NCBI RefSeq assembly: GCF_018760365.1
Contig: NZ_JAHIAB010000006.1
Span: 186,001 to 250,000, forward strand
Source of the DNA: Pseudooceanicola endophyticus
Lineage (GTDB): Bacteria; Pseudomonadota; Alphaproteobacteria; Rhodobacterales; Rhodobacteraceae
Direction: 5' to 3'
DNA: 64,000 bases
Below are positions 37,363-46,923 of this stretch, piece by piece. Position numbers and translations under genes: made by a program. Positions within the stretch are counted from its first letter, which is position 1. The number at the start of each line of letters is the position of its first letter. The notes under the pieces are model-generated. The model was not told the origin of the DNA, did no database searches, and saw nothing but the letters and a program-made list of their open reading frames with translations.

Positions 37363-38978
37363 CAGATCGGCAACCCGACGACGAAACGCGCGCCCAGCGG
37401 GTCCGACAGCGGATCGGCCTCGGTCGGGCGGATGTTCTCGGCCCAGATGACGCCGCCATGGGCCTCGACGATCTGCTTGGAGATCGCCAGCCCCAGGCCG
37501 GAATGCTCTCCGAAGGCATCGCCGGGCCGGTCGGAGTAGAAACGGTCGAAGATCTTGCCCAGGGCGCTTTCGGGAATGCCGGGGCCGGTGTCCTCGACGA
37601 CCACCAGAACGCGGTTTTCGCGGCGGCGCACCCAAAGCCGGATGGCATCGCCCGGTTCGCTGAAACTGATGGCATTGGCGATCAGGTTGACAAAGACCTG
37701 GGCCAGCCGCGCCTCCATCCCGGTGATGCGGATCTGCTCCGGCGGCAGGTCGGTGACAAAGCTGACCTGGCTGGCCGAGGCCTGGTCGCGGGAATACTCG
37801 GCCAGCCGCGACAGCATCGCCAGCAGGTCGAATTCGGCCTGGTCCTCGCGCACCAGCTCGGCGTCCAGCCGCGAGGCGGTGGAGATATCGCTGACCAGCC
37901 GGTCGAGGCGGCGCACGTCATGTTCGATCACCTCCAGCAGCCGGGCACGCTGGTCGGGATGTTCGACCCGGCGCAGGGTGCTGACCGCCGAGCGCAGCGA
38001 AGCCAGCGGGTTCTTGATCTCGTGGGCGACATCGGCCGCGAACTGCTCGTTCGTCTCGATCCGGTCGTATAGCGCCGAAAGCAGCCGGCGCAGCGCCCCC
38101 GACAACCGCCCCACCTCGTCGCCCCGCGCGGTCAGGTCCGGCAGGCGCACCCGCGCGCCCTCGCGCCCCGGGGCGGGGCGCTCTCCGGCCTCGGCCGCCA
38201 GCACCAGCCGGTCCAGCGGATCGACCAGCGCCGCCGCCAGCAGCAGCGACAGCCCGGCCATGGCCAGCAGGGCGACCAGGAAGCCGCGCAGCAGATGCTC
38301 CGTCCCGGTGAACAGAAGCGCTTCGGCCGCGTCGAGCGGCGCGGTCAGCGCCAGCGTCCCCGCCAGCCCGCCCGCCGGGCCCGCGACCGGGGCGGCGGCG
38401 ATGGCATAGCGCGTGCCCGCATCCCGGGCCAGCCGCAGCGCAACCGGCGCCGCGGGCGCCTCGGCCAGCATCTGGCGGGCGGCGTCCAGAGGCGGCAGCC
38501 GGTCGCGGGGCCGGTCGCAGCCTGTCACCAGGCGCCAACCGCCGATCAGCAGGTCCGCCAGGGGCGTCGGCCCGGGCGCGGCCCCGGACGCGGGCAGCCG
38601 CCCCATGGTGCTGGCCAGCAGCTGGCCATCGGCCCCAAAGAACAGCGCCGCGCGCCCCTGCGCCAGCGGCAGATCCCGCAGCACCGCCTCGGGCACGCCG
38701 CTCTCCAGCCGCCCCTCGACCAGACGCGCCAGCACCGCGGTCTCTCCAGAAAGCACCTCGGCGCGTTGCCAGGCCAGCGCCGAACGGTGCGGTCCGGTCA
38801 GCATCAGCAGCAGCGTCACCAGCAGCAGGGCCAGGAAATTGAACAGGAAGATCTTGCGCGTCATCGGCGAGCGCAGCAGGGCAGACAGCCCCGCCCGGCT
38901 GCGCAGCCCGGGGCGGGCGATCCCTTGGGGCGCAGAGGCCCCCCCTTCCTGCGGGGTCGAACGGTCGGCGCGCATCAT
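37362..38978 (-). CDS. chvG: Sensor histidine kinase ChvG
   Basis: This 538-residue inner-membrane kinase has a first membrane helix at about 45-62, a periplasmic sensing region, a second helix at about 230-250, a HAMP region, the H-box VAHEIKNPLASLRSAVS and ATP-binding motifs (NLIANAIS, VEDTGPGIP, GLGLAISK). ChvG/ExoS senses acid or envelope stress and phosphorylates ChvI. It lies 12 bases downstream of chvI and is coupled to hprK. The N-terminal 40 residues are cytoplasmic and rich in Arg and Pro. Confidence 0.92.
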   Translation of the reverse strand: MMRADRSTPQEGGASAPQGIARPGLRSRAGLSALLRSPMTRKIFLFNFLALLLVTLLLMLTGPHRSALAWQRAEVLSGETAVLARLVEGRLESGVPEAVLRDLPLAQGRAALFFGADGQLLASTMGRLPASGAAPGPTPLADLLIGGWRLVTGCDRPRDRLPPLDAARQMLAEAPAAPVALRLARDAGTRYAIAAAPVAGPAGGLAGTLALTAPLDAAEALLFTGTEHLLRGFLVALLAMAGLSLLLAAALVDPLDRLVLAAEAGERPAPGREGARVRLPDLTARGDEVGRLSGALRRLLSALYDRIETNEQFAADVAHEIKNPLASLRSAVSTLRRVEHPDQRARLLEVIEHDVRRLDRLVSDISTASRLDAELVREDQAEFDLLAMLSRLAEYSRDQASASQVSFVTDLPPEQIRITGMEARLAQVFVNLIANAISFSEPGDAIRLWVRRRENRVLVVVEDTGPGIPESALGKIFDRFYSDRPGDAFGEHSGLGLAISKQIVEAHGGVIWAENIRPTEADPLSDPLGARFVVGLPI

Positions 38979-38990
38979 CCGGGTCAGCTG

Positions 38991-39695
38991 TCAGGTCTCG
39001 TTAAACCTGTAGCCGATCCCATAAAGCGTCTCAATCGCCGAAAACCCCGCATCCACGGCGCGCAGCTTCTTCCGCAGCCGCTTGATATGGCTGTCGATGG
39101 TCCGGTCATCGACGTAGATCTGGTCGTCATAGGCCACATCCATGAGCTGATCGCGGTTCTTCACGAAGCCCGGGTTCTGCGCCAGGCATTGCAGCAGCAG
39201 GAACTCTGTCACCGTCAGGGTCACCGCCGCCCCCTTCCAGCTGACCGCATGGCGCAGCGGGTCCATCCGCAGCGCGCCGCGCTCCAGCACGCGGGTCTCC
39301 TCGGTGTCCACCGGCACCGGCCCGCCCGCGGCCACGTCCTGCCGGCGCAGCAGGGCCCGTATGCGCGCCACCAGAAGCCGCTGGCTGAACGGCTTGCGCA
39401 CGTAATCGTCCGCCCCCATCCGCAGGCCCAGGATCTCGTCGATCTCGTCATCCTTGGAGGTCAGGAAGATCACCGGCAGCTGGCTGGTGCGGCGCAGCTG
39501 CTGCAGCAGGTCCATGCCATCCATCACCGGCATCTTGATATCGAGCACGGCCAGGTCCGGCAGGCTGCGGCCAAACGCCTCAAGCGCCGCGGCGCCATCG
39601 GCGTAGCAGCACACCTCGAACCCCTCCGCCTCCAGCGTCATCGACACCGAGGTCAGGATGTTGCGGTCATCGTCCACCAGCGCGATCCTGGCCAT
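38991..39695 (-). CDS. chvI: Response regulator ChvI
   Basis: This 234-residue OmpR-class regulator has an acidic pocket in ALVDDD (8-10), phospho-Asp52 ([11 protein letters not shown]), the KP motif in VRKPFS, and a C-terminal winged helix ([17 protein letters not shown]). It is the partner of ChvG and first gene of the cluster, divergent from pckA across a 404-bp gap. Confidence 0.95.
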   Translation of the reverse strand: MARIALVDDDRNILTSVSMTLEAEGFEVCCYADGAAALEAFGRSLPDLAVLDIKMPVMDGMDLLQQLRRTSQLPVIFLTSKDDEIDEILGLRMGADDYVRKPFSQRLLVARIRALLRRQDVAAGGPVPVDTEETRVLERGALRMDPLRHAVSWKGAAVTLTVTEFLLLQCLAQNPGFVKNRDQLMDVAYDDQIYVDDRTIDSHIKRLRKKLRAVDAGFSAIETLYGIGYRFNET

Positions 39696-40099
39696 CCAGC
39701 CCCCTACCCTCCCCGCAGGTCATGTCGCCCGACTATTCCCCATCCTTGCCATTACAAGCAATCCCGTTACGCGAATCGCCTGTTCCGCAAGGCGAATGTG
39801 TCCGCAGTGTGTTATCATTGCCTGAATCACGCCCCGATTGCGCCGAGGATTTTTCCAAGGCCTGCGGATGTTTGCGGTCACGCATGCCGCTAAGTCCGCT
39901 TGTGCAGGCAGCATTCCGCAGGTGATGGCGCTAAACCGAAAATGGTTGCGCTAACCGAAGGTCGCCACCCTGTTCACGCTGAGAACAAGCGTGTTAAGAG
40001 GCCGGATATCGGGGCGAAATTGCTTCGAAGCCGGTCACCCTCACGGCAGGCCGGCGGTGGAGGACTGCCGCGACTGCCGCGGACAAAGGAGTGTGACGC
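39696..40099. other. Divergent intergenic region between chvI and pckA (404 bp)
   Basis: This stretch is less GC-rich than its flanks. It contains two operator-like half-palindromes (39923-39937 and 39943-39956) and a small hairpin CACGCT/AGCGTG (39975-39993). No convincing ORF or RNA gene is seen. It must hold the promoters for both chvI and pckA. Confidence 0.6.
39923..39956 (+). promoter_or_regulatory. Pair of LacI-type operator-like sites upstream of pckA
   Basis: TGATGGCGCTAAACC and TGGTTGCGCTAACC lie 20 bases apart. The second is a near-palindrome centred on GCGC with GGTT/AACC arms, the usual LacI-family layout. In Rhodobacter the LacI regulator CceR controls central carbon genes including pckA, so a CceR-like protein is a plausible binder. 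This is inference from motif shape and context. Confidence 0.4.
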
Positions 40100-41698
<1,599 letters not shown>

Positions 41699-41722
41699 GG
41701 CCCTTTTCGCCCCGAAGACAGC

Positions 41723-41750
41723 ACGCCCCGCCCCTCCGGCGGGGCGTTTT
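41723..41750 (+). terminator. Terminator of pckA
   Basis: A 10-bp stem ACGCCCCGCC / GGCGGGGCGT is followed by TTT. Confidence 0.88.
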
Positions 41751-41840
41751 GCGTGGCCCCCTTGACGCAGCGTCCGTCCCGGCGCATCACGGGGGCGCGG
41801 CACCATCGGAGGGGGTCGGTCCGCAGGAGGCCCGGGAGAC

Positions 41841-42422
41841 ATGCTCACCATCACGCACCGCCACCGGCAGGTCCGGGCCCTGGCCCTCGGGCTCTGGCTG
41901 GCGCTGCCCGCGCCCGCGCTGCTCGCCGGCCCCGCGCCTGCGCCCGCCACGGATTTCACCACCGCGCCGGTCGAGCTGGAAGAGGCCGGGATCTACTGCG
42001 GCACCGATCCGGTCGGCACCGAACCCGCCCCCGGCACCGAAAGCGGCTACATCCTGGTGGTGGCCCGGGACCAGCAGGCGGTGTCGCTGAACCGCCGCGT
42101 CCCCGCCGCCCTCGGCATTTCCTTCGGCGTGCGCATCCGCCTCGCCCCCGATGCCCCGCCCGGCGCCTACCGGATGGTGGTCCATCATCCCCCGATCGGC
42201 CCCGAAGGCATCACCCGCGAAGTCTGGGATCCCAATCTCGGCGGCGCCTTCGGCGTGCGCAGCTTCCTCTTCGAACACGAGCGAGAGCTTCAGCCGGGCC
42301 CCTGGTCCTTCGAGGTGGAGCGCGACGGCACGGTGCTGATGCGCCAGAGCTTCGAGGTCGTGCCGGCCCAGCAGGCCCCGGACGCGCTCGACATCTGCTT
42401 CGGCCGCGCCTTCACCTCCTGA
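41841..42422 (+). CDS. DUF3859-like exported protein
   Basis: This 193-residue protein has an N-terminal signal-like segment (RALALGLWLALPAPALLAGP) preceded by a basic stretch. A compact beta-rich domain follows with EDC-like cysteines (GIYCGTD and DICFGRAF) and the recognisable GPEGITREVWDPNLGG. I place it in DUF3859 from memory; the function is unknown and it is probably periplasmic. The start choice is supported by CCGGGAG upstream. Confidence 0.7.
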   Translation: MLTITHRHRQVRALALGLWLALPAPALLAGPAPAPATDFTTAPVELEEAGIYCGTDPVGTEPAPGTESGYILVVARDQQAVSLNRRVPAALGISFGVRIRLAPDAPPGAYRMVVHHPPIGPEGITREVWDPNLGGAFGVRSFLFEHERELQPGPWSFEVERDGTVLMRQSFEVVPAQQAPDALDICFGRAFTS

Positions 42423-42429
42423 ACCGCGG

Positions 42430-42480
42430 CCTTTTCTTGTTCCAAATACCTCGGGGGAGTACGGGGGCAGAGCCCCCCGC
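42430..42480 (+). repeat. Intergenic repeat, type A, short copy
   Basis: CCTTTTCTTGTTCCAAATAC is followed by CTCGGGGGAGT and directly by ACGGGGGCAGAGCCCCC. The variable palindrome found in other copies is missing. It lies between convergent genes. Confidence 0.8.
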
Positions 42481-42504
42481 CCCCTGCAGGTCGCGTCTCC
42501 GGCC

Positions 42505-43266
42505 TCAGCCCATCAGCGCGCGCCGCAGCAGGTTCAGCCCGGCAATCAGCAGCACCGCCAGGGTCAGCCTGCGAAACAGCGCCTGCTCGATCCGGTCATG
42601 GATGCGGAACCCCAGCCCCATCCCCGCCAGCGCCGCCGGCACCAGCACCAATGAGAACGGCAGCGTCTGCGCATTCAGCACGCCCGACCCCAGATGCGCC
42701 CCCAGCAATGACAGCGCCCCCAGCCCGTAGATCACCCCCTGGATCCGCACCTGCGCGCCCTTCGGCGTCTCCAGCGCGGTCAGGTAGGCCACCGTCGGCG
42801 GCCCCCAGACGCCCGAGACGCCGCCGATGCCCCCGGCCAGCGCCGCCACCGCGATCTCGACCCGTTTCGCCGGCGGATGGCCCAGCACCAGCGCCCGGCC
42901 CAGCAGCTGGCTGGCGGCATAAAGCACGATCAGCCCGCCGATCAGCCCCAGCATCAGCCCCGCCGGCAGCCAGCGCACCAGCTGCGCCGACACCATCAGC
43001 GCGACGAAGGCCACCAGCAGGAACAGGCGGAACTGCCGCACCACCGCCCAGGCCGCCGCGGGCCCGCCGCGCAACCCCTGCCAGGCATTCGTCACCAGGG
43101 TCGGAAGAATCAGCCCGGCCAGCGCCAGGTCCGGCGGGACCAGCGAACTCAGCCCGGAAATCAGGATCATCGGCATGGCAAATCCCACCATGCCCTTCAC
43201 AAGTCCGGCAAACATCGCAAGGGCCAGGCAGGCCAGCAGCAGGGTCGGGTCGAAAAACAGTTCCAT
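42505..43266 (-). CDS. TSUP-family (TauE/SafE) permease
   Basis: This 253-residue polytopic inner-membrane protein has about eight hydrophobic segments and the two TSUP repeats (GLVKGMVGFAMPMIL and GGIGGVSGVWGPPTVAYL). It would move small organic or sulfur-containing anions; the substrate is unknown. It is not a close relative of the TSUP gene at 32.6 kb, lacks a TIGR02186 partner, and is divergent from mcd. Confidence 0.88.
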   Translation of the reverse strand: MELFFDPTLLLACLALAMFAGLVKGMVGFAMPMILISGLSSLVPPDLALAGLILPTLVTNAWQGLRGGPAAAWAVVRQFRLFLLVAFVALMVSAQLVRWLPAGLMLGLIGGLIVLYAASQLLGRALVLGHPPAKRVEIAVAALAGGIGGVSGVWGPPTVAYLTALETPKGAQVRIQGVIYGLGALSLLGAHLGSGVLNAQTLPFSLVLVPAALAGMGLGFRIHDRIEQALFRRLTLAVLLIAGLNLLRRALMG

Positions 43267-43331
43267 TCCAGATGGCTACCCGGTTCTCCCGGCAAGGCAA
43301 GAAGATTCATAAGGGTAATAAAAAGCCATAT

Positions 43332-43367
43332 AGTCGCAGCATTACGCAAAATTATTGCGCTGCGACT
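43332..43367 (+). promoter_or_regulatory. Nested palindromes upstream of mcd
   Basis: Outer 9-bp arms AGTCGCAGC (43332-43340) and GCTGCGACT (43359-43367) enclose inner arms CGCAA / TTGCG (43345-43349, 43355-43359) around AATTA. The element is AT-rich in the middle and 55 bases before the mcd start, so it may be the operator for acetate or ethylmalonyl-CoA pathway control. Confidence 0.5.
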
Positions 43368-43421
43368 GCAAAATGACTATACCCGGCCCGACCCGAGAGG
43401 TTCTCCAGAGGAGGAAATGTA

Positions 43422-45107
43422 ATGCCCCGTGACGGACAAGACATGACGACCCCGCCCCTCGTGCTGCCGGATCTTCTGGCCCTGACCGCCGAGGCCCTGC
43501 CGCCGCTCGCCGCGCTCCAGGAGCACGCCCGGGCCGTGATCCGCCAGTCGGTCGAGGTCGATGGTCGCATTTCCGCACGCGCGGTGGAAGCCGCCCAGAC
43601 CGCGACCCATGGCCTCGCCTGGCTGGCCACCTACATCACCGCGCTCCAGCAGATGCAGGCCTGGGCCAGCCGCCTCTCGGAAGAGGGGCGCCTCTCCGAG
43701 ATGGAGACCCTGATCCTCCAGATCGCCTTCGGGGAATACCTGGGCCAGATCCGCGGCGGCATCCCGATGTCGCAGAACGAGACGGTGCGCCTGCCCGACC
43801 TGGGCCTTACCGAGGCCGACGAGGCGCTGCTGGACACCCCCGCGATCCGCACGCTGCTGCGCAGCGCCAACACCCAGGCCGCGCGCTCGCGCCTCGCGCA
43901 GCTGATGGTCGAGGCCCAGGGCTCGGGAATCTACGGCGCCTCCGGCCTGGATGAAGAGCTGGAGATGATCCGCGACCAGTTCCGCCGCTATGCTGCGGAA
44001 AAGATCGCCCCCGTGGCCCATGAATGGCACCTCAAGGATGAACTGATCCCCATGGAGGTGATCGAGGAACTGGCCGAGATGGGCGTCTTCGGCCTGACCA
44101 TCCCGGAAAACCTGGGCGGCTTCGGCCTGCCCAAGGCCGCCATGGTCGTCGTCTCCGAGGAGCTTTCGCGCGGCTATATCGGTGTCGGCTCCCTCGGCAC
44201 CCGCTCGGAAATCGCGGCGGAACTCATCCTCTGCGGCGGCACGGATGAGCAGAAATCCCACTGGCTGCCCCGCATCGCCTCGGGGGAAATCCTGCCCACC
44301 GCCGTCTTCACCGAACCCAACACCGGCTCGGACCTGGCCGCACTGCGCACCCGCGCGGTGAAGCAGGAGGACGGCAGCTATGCCGTCACCGGCAACAAGA
44401 CCTGGATCACCCATGCGGCGCGCACCCATGTGATGACGCTGCTGGCGCGCACCGATCCCGCCACCACCGACCACACCGGCCTGTCGATGTTCCTGGCCGA
44501 AAAGACCCCCGGCACCGACGAAGACCCCTTCCCCACCCCCGGCATGACCGGCGGCGAGATCGAGGTGCTGGGCTATCGCGGCATGAAGGAATACGAGCTG
44601 GGCTTCGACGACTTCAAGGTCGCCGGCGGTAACCTTCTGGGCGGGGTCGAGGGCCAGGGCTTCCGCCAGCTCATGCAGACCTTCGAAAGCGCCCGCATCC
44701 AGACCGCCGCCCGCGCCATCGGCGTGGCCCAGGCGGCGCTGGATTGCGGGATGCAGTATGCGCTGGACCGCAAGGCCTTCGGTGGGCCGCTGATGTCCTT
44801 CCCGCGCGTCTCGGGCAAGCTGGCGATGATGGCCGTGGAAATCACCATCGCCCGCCAGCTGACCTACTTTGCCGCCTATGAAAAGGACCATGACCGCCGC
44901 TGCGACCTGGAGGCCGGCATGGCCAAGCTGCTGGGTGCCCGCATCGCCTGGGCCTGCGCCGACAACACGCTGCAGATCCACGGCGGTAACGGATTCGCGC
45001 TGGAATATCTGGCCTCGCGGCTGCTCTGCGACGCCCGAATCCTGTCGATCTTCGAAGGCGCAGCCGAGATCCAGGCCCAGGTCATCGCCCGCAGGATTCT
45101 CTCATAG
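43422..45107 (+). CDS. mcd: (2S)-Methylsuccinyl-CoA dehydrogenase
   Basis: This 561-residue protein has an acyl-CoA dehydrogenase core from about residue 170 (signature EPNTGSDLAALRT; C-terminus ILSIFEGAAEIQAQVIARRI) preceded by an N-terminal extension of about 170 residues. That extension and length separate Mcd from ordinary 380-residue dehydrogenases. Mcd oxidises methylsuccinyl-CoA to mesaconyl-CoA in the ethylmalonyl-CoA pathway for acetate assimilation, with FAD. GGAGGAA lies upstream of ATG 43422. No other pathway gene is in the window. Confidence 0.9.
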   Translation: MPRDGQDMTTPPLVLPDLLALTAEALPPLAALQEHARAVIRQSVEVDGRISARAVEAAQTATHGLAWLATYITALQQMQAWASRLSEEGRLSEMETLILQIAFGEYLGQIRGGIPMSQNETVRLPDLGLTEADEALLDTPAIRTLLRSANTQAARSRLAQLMVEAQGSGIYGASGLDEELEMIRDQFRRYAAEKIAPVAHEWHLKDELIPMEVIEELAEMGVFGLTIPENLGGFGLPKAAMVVVSEELSRGYIGVGSLGTRSEIAAELILCGGTDEQKSHWLPRIASGEILPTAVFTEPNTGSDLAALRTRAVKQEDGSYAVTGNKTWITHAARTHVMTLLARTDPATTDHTGLSMFLAEKTPGTDEDPFPTPGMTGGEIEVLGYRGMKEYELGFDDFKVAGGNLLGGVEGQGFRQLMQTFESARIQTAARAIGVAQAALDCGMQYALDRKAFGGPLMSFPRVSGKLAMMAVEITIARQLTYFAAYEKDHDRRCDLEAGMAKLLGARIAWACADNTLQIHGGNGFALEYLASRLLCDARILSIFEGAAEIQAQVIARRILS

Positions 45108-45111
45108 GTTG

Positions 45112-45142
45112 CAAAATGCCGCATTGCGGCGTCATTTTGGGC
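45112..45142 (+). terminator. Terminator of mcd
   Basis: AAAATG-CCGC and GCGG-CGTCATTTT pair with one small bulge directly after the stop codon, ending in a T-run. Confidence 0.65.
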
Positions 45143-45264
45143 AGCCCCGCGGCTTTTCCGCCCGGGCTGCCCGATCTGCCCTCCGATCAGAATGACGTAA
45201 CGGAACTTCTCTGATAGGGTTAACCTATCTTAAGCAGTTTCTTTATCGGGACCCTCCCACCGAT

Positions 45265-45387
45265 CCTTGTCATAGTGATTTGAACAAGGGCGTTCCCCGG
45301 TCGATACGGTCGGGTGCCCAGGGTGTGATTGCACCATTGCCGGAGTTCCGCTTCGGTCTGGCCGCAGGCTCCGGGCCTGCGGCCTTT
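45265..45387 (+). ncRNA. Candidate small RNA or leader ending in an intrinsic terminator
   Basis: No gene lies upstream of the terminator at 45360-45387 except mcd, which has its own. The preceding 100 bases contain GGTGC...GCACC and other short inverted repeats. An independent transcript ending here is a reasonable reading, but its start is a guess and no known family fits. Confidence 0.3.
45360..45387 (+). terminator. Orphan intrinsic terminator
   Basis: A perfect 10-bp stem GGCCGCAGGC / GCCTGCGGCC with loop TCCGG is followed by TTT. It precedes the Hint gene by 77 bases and ends no visible gene. Confidence 0.65.
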
Positions 45388-45463
45388 GCCCTGCCCCTCT
45401 TAGCGATCCGTTAACCTTACCTGTTGTTAGGATTAACAAAAGAGATCCAGCAGAGGGGCCGGC

Positions 45464-46564
45464 ATGGCGCATTTCTTCCAGCTGTTCCGAACCGAGCTGA
45501 CCGATGGCCTGGCCGATGCCCCGTCCGAGCTGATCACCCTGGCCCTCTACGGCCCCGAGGAGGCCGTCGATCCCGATGACGGTGCCGGGCTGCAGATCAT
45601 CGACCAGGACGGAGACGGGCTGATCTCGCGCGATGAGTTCCGCGATGCCACCGGCTATGGCGGCCTGGGGCTGAACCTGGGCGGAGAGGTGCTGCTGTTC
45701 GACGGCGCGCCGCCGCTGAACGATTTCACCGGCACGCTCTACAGTCCCGCCCCGGTTGTCGAGGGCGCCGATGTCAGCAGCTATCTTCAGCAGCTGGACC
45801 AGAATTTCACCCCGCTCCCGCCTGCGGACCTGCAGACCGCCAATCCCGACCAGGCCCCCGGCACCGATCCTACGGCCTCCCTGCCAGTCTGCTTCCACAT
45901 CGGCACCCGGATCGCCACGCCGCAGGGCCCCCGCCCGGTCGAGCTTCTGGCCCCCGGCGATCTGGTGCTGACCCTCGATCACGGGCCGCAGCCGCTGCTG
46001 TGGTGCGGCGGCTACCTTCTGTCCCCGGCCCAGATCGACCGCCGCCCGGCGCTGGCCCCCGTGCGGATCGCGCCCGGCGCCCTGGGCCCCGGCCAGCCGG
46101 AGCGCCCGCTGATCCTGTCACCGCATCACCGGGTGCTGCTGCGCTCGCCCATTGCCGCGCGCATGTTCGGCCAGGCCGAGGTGCTGGTGCCGGCCCGCCA
46201 CCTGACGCCGCTGCCCGGCATCGGGCGGCTGTTCCCCGTCACGCCGATCCATTACCGACACCTGCTGCTGGCGCGCCACGCGCTGCTGCTCTCGGAAGGG
46301 GCGGCAAGCGAAAGCCTCTTCGCCGGCCCCGAGGCGCAACGCCTCCTGGGCGACAGGGATCTGGATCCCGGCCCTCCGGCGCGGCTGCTGGTCGAAGGGG
46401 CGCGGGCACGCGGCCTGATCGCCCGTCACCTGCGCAACGGGCGCTCCCCCTGCGGGCCGCTGCCAGCTCAGGCTGGCCCGATCAGCGCGCTCGGCGCATC
46501 GTCGTCCTTCTGGAAATCCAGCGGCGCGGCATCGCGCACCGGGGTCGAGCGCTTGAACTCGTAG
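45464..46564 (+). CDS. Hint-domain protein with an N-terminal EF-hand-like loop
   Basis: This 366-residue protein has a canonical 12-residue calcium loop DQDGDGLISRDE at residues 47-58. A Hint (hedgehog/intein) domain starts at Cys143 (CFHIGTRIATPQGPRPVELL) and has PLILSPHHRVLL, as in the Hint_2 family common in Rhodobacterales. Related proteins are large secreted Ca2+-binding ones; here there is only one loop and no N-terminal signal. The last 32 codons run antisense into the convergent gene. The function is unknown; autoproteolysis is possible. Confidence 0.78.
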   Translation: MAHFFQLFRTELTDGLADAPSELITLALYGPEEAVDPDDGAGLQIIDQDGDGLISRDEFRDATGYGGLGLNLGGEVLLFDGAPPLNDFTGTLYSPAPVVEGADVSSYLQQLDQNFTPLPPADLQTANPDQAPGTDPTASLPVCFHIGTRIATPQGPRPVELLAPGDLVLTLDHGPQPLLWCGGYLLSPAQIDRRPALAPVRIAPGALGPGQPERPLILSPHHRVLLRSPIAARMFGQAEVLVPARHLTPLPGIGRLFPVTPIHYRHLLLARHALLLSEGAASESLFAGPEAQRLLGDRDLDPGPPARLLVEGARARGLIARHLRNGRSPCGPLPAQAGPISALGASSSFWKSSGAASRTGVERLNS

Positions 46565-46818
46565 CGCATCTCGCCGTCCTCCTCCTCGGAGGCGATGATC
46601 AGGCAGGTGGCGATCAGCCGCGTGCCCTCCAGCAACTCGACCATGCCGCGCAGCGGCGGCACAACCCCGGCCTCGACGGCAAAGCCGCCATCCCAGCGGC
46701 GCAGCACCGTGTAGCGCTTGCCATCCACGGCCACCCGCAGGCGGGAAGCCTTGCGTTCCGCCTCGCGGCGGGCCCGCAGAATCTCGGCGGCAATCGCTTC
46801 GGGGAGGATCTCGGTCAT
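46468..46818 (-). CDS. Conserved hypothetical protein (116 aa)
   Basis: This soluble 116-residue protein has a basic N-terminal helix (ILRARREAERKASRLRVAV), a beta-rich middle (GKRYTVLRRWDGGFAVEAG, LRGMVELLEG) and an acidic C-terminal tail. A small barrel-like fold is possible but I recognise no family. It lies downstream of cobM after a hairpin, so it may be separate from the cob operon. Its 3' end overlaps the Hint gene on the other strand by 97 bases. Confidence 0.75.
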   Translation of the reverse strand: MTEILPEAIAAEILRARREAERKASRLRVAVDGKRYTVLRRWDGGFAVEAGVVPPLRGMVELLEGTRLIATCLIIASEEEDGEMRYEFKRSTPVRDAAPLDFQKDDDAPSALIGPA

Positions 46819-46894
46819 GGCATCAGTCCCGTCTTCTCGGCCCGGGAACAGCCCCGGCCTCCCGAGGATGTGAGCCGAATCGGTCTGCGGTCAA

Positions 46895-46916
46895 GCCGGG
46901 AGGTCGCCCTCCCGGC
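46895..46916 (-). terminator. Hairpin after cobM
   Basis: A 9-bp stem GCCGGGAGG / CCTCCCGGC has a 4-base loop and lies 8 bases after the cobM stop. It has no T-run, so it is a weak candidate. Confidence 0.4.
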
Positions 46917-46923
46917 GGCTTGC

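Larger units (their letters stand above)
45143..45463. other. Intergenic region between mcd and the Hint gene
   Basis: About 320 bases are non-coding. They hold a second hairpin (GGGCAGCC...GGGCTGCCC, 45143-45173), an AT-rich stretch with GATAGGGTTAACCTATC (45212-45228), a structured GC-rich stretch and an isolated terminator at 45360-45387. GTTAAC-containing sequence at about 45410-45436 probably belongs to the Hint gene promoter. Confidence 0.5.

Noticed and set aside
45222-45235. TTAA-N6-TTAA resembling a CtrA box between mcd and the Hint gene
   Set aside because: The CtrA consensus is TTAA-N7-TTAA; the spacer here is one base short, and nearby GTTAAC words are explained by an AT-rich promoter.
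45143-45463. Possible tRNA in the gap between mcd and the Hint gene
   Set aside because: There is no acceptor stem, T-loop GGTTCRA or CCA pattern; the inverted repeats do not fold as a cloverleaf.
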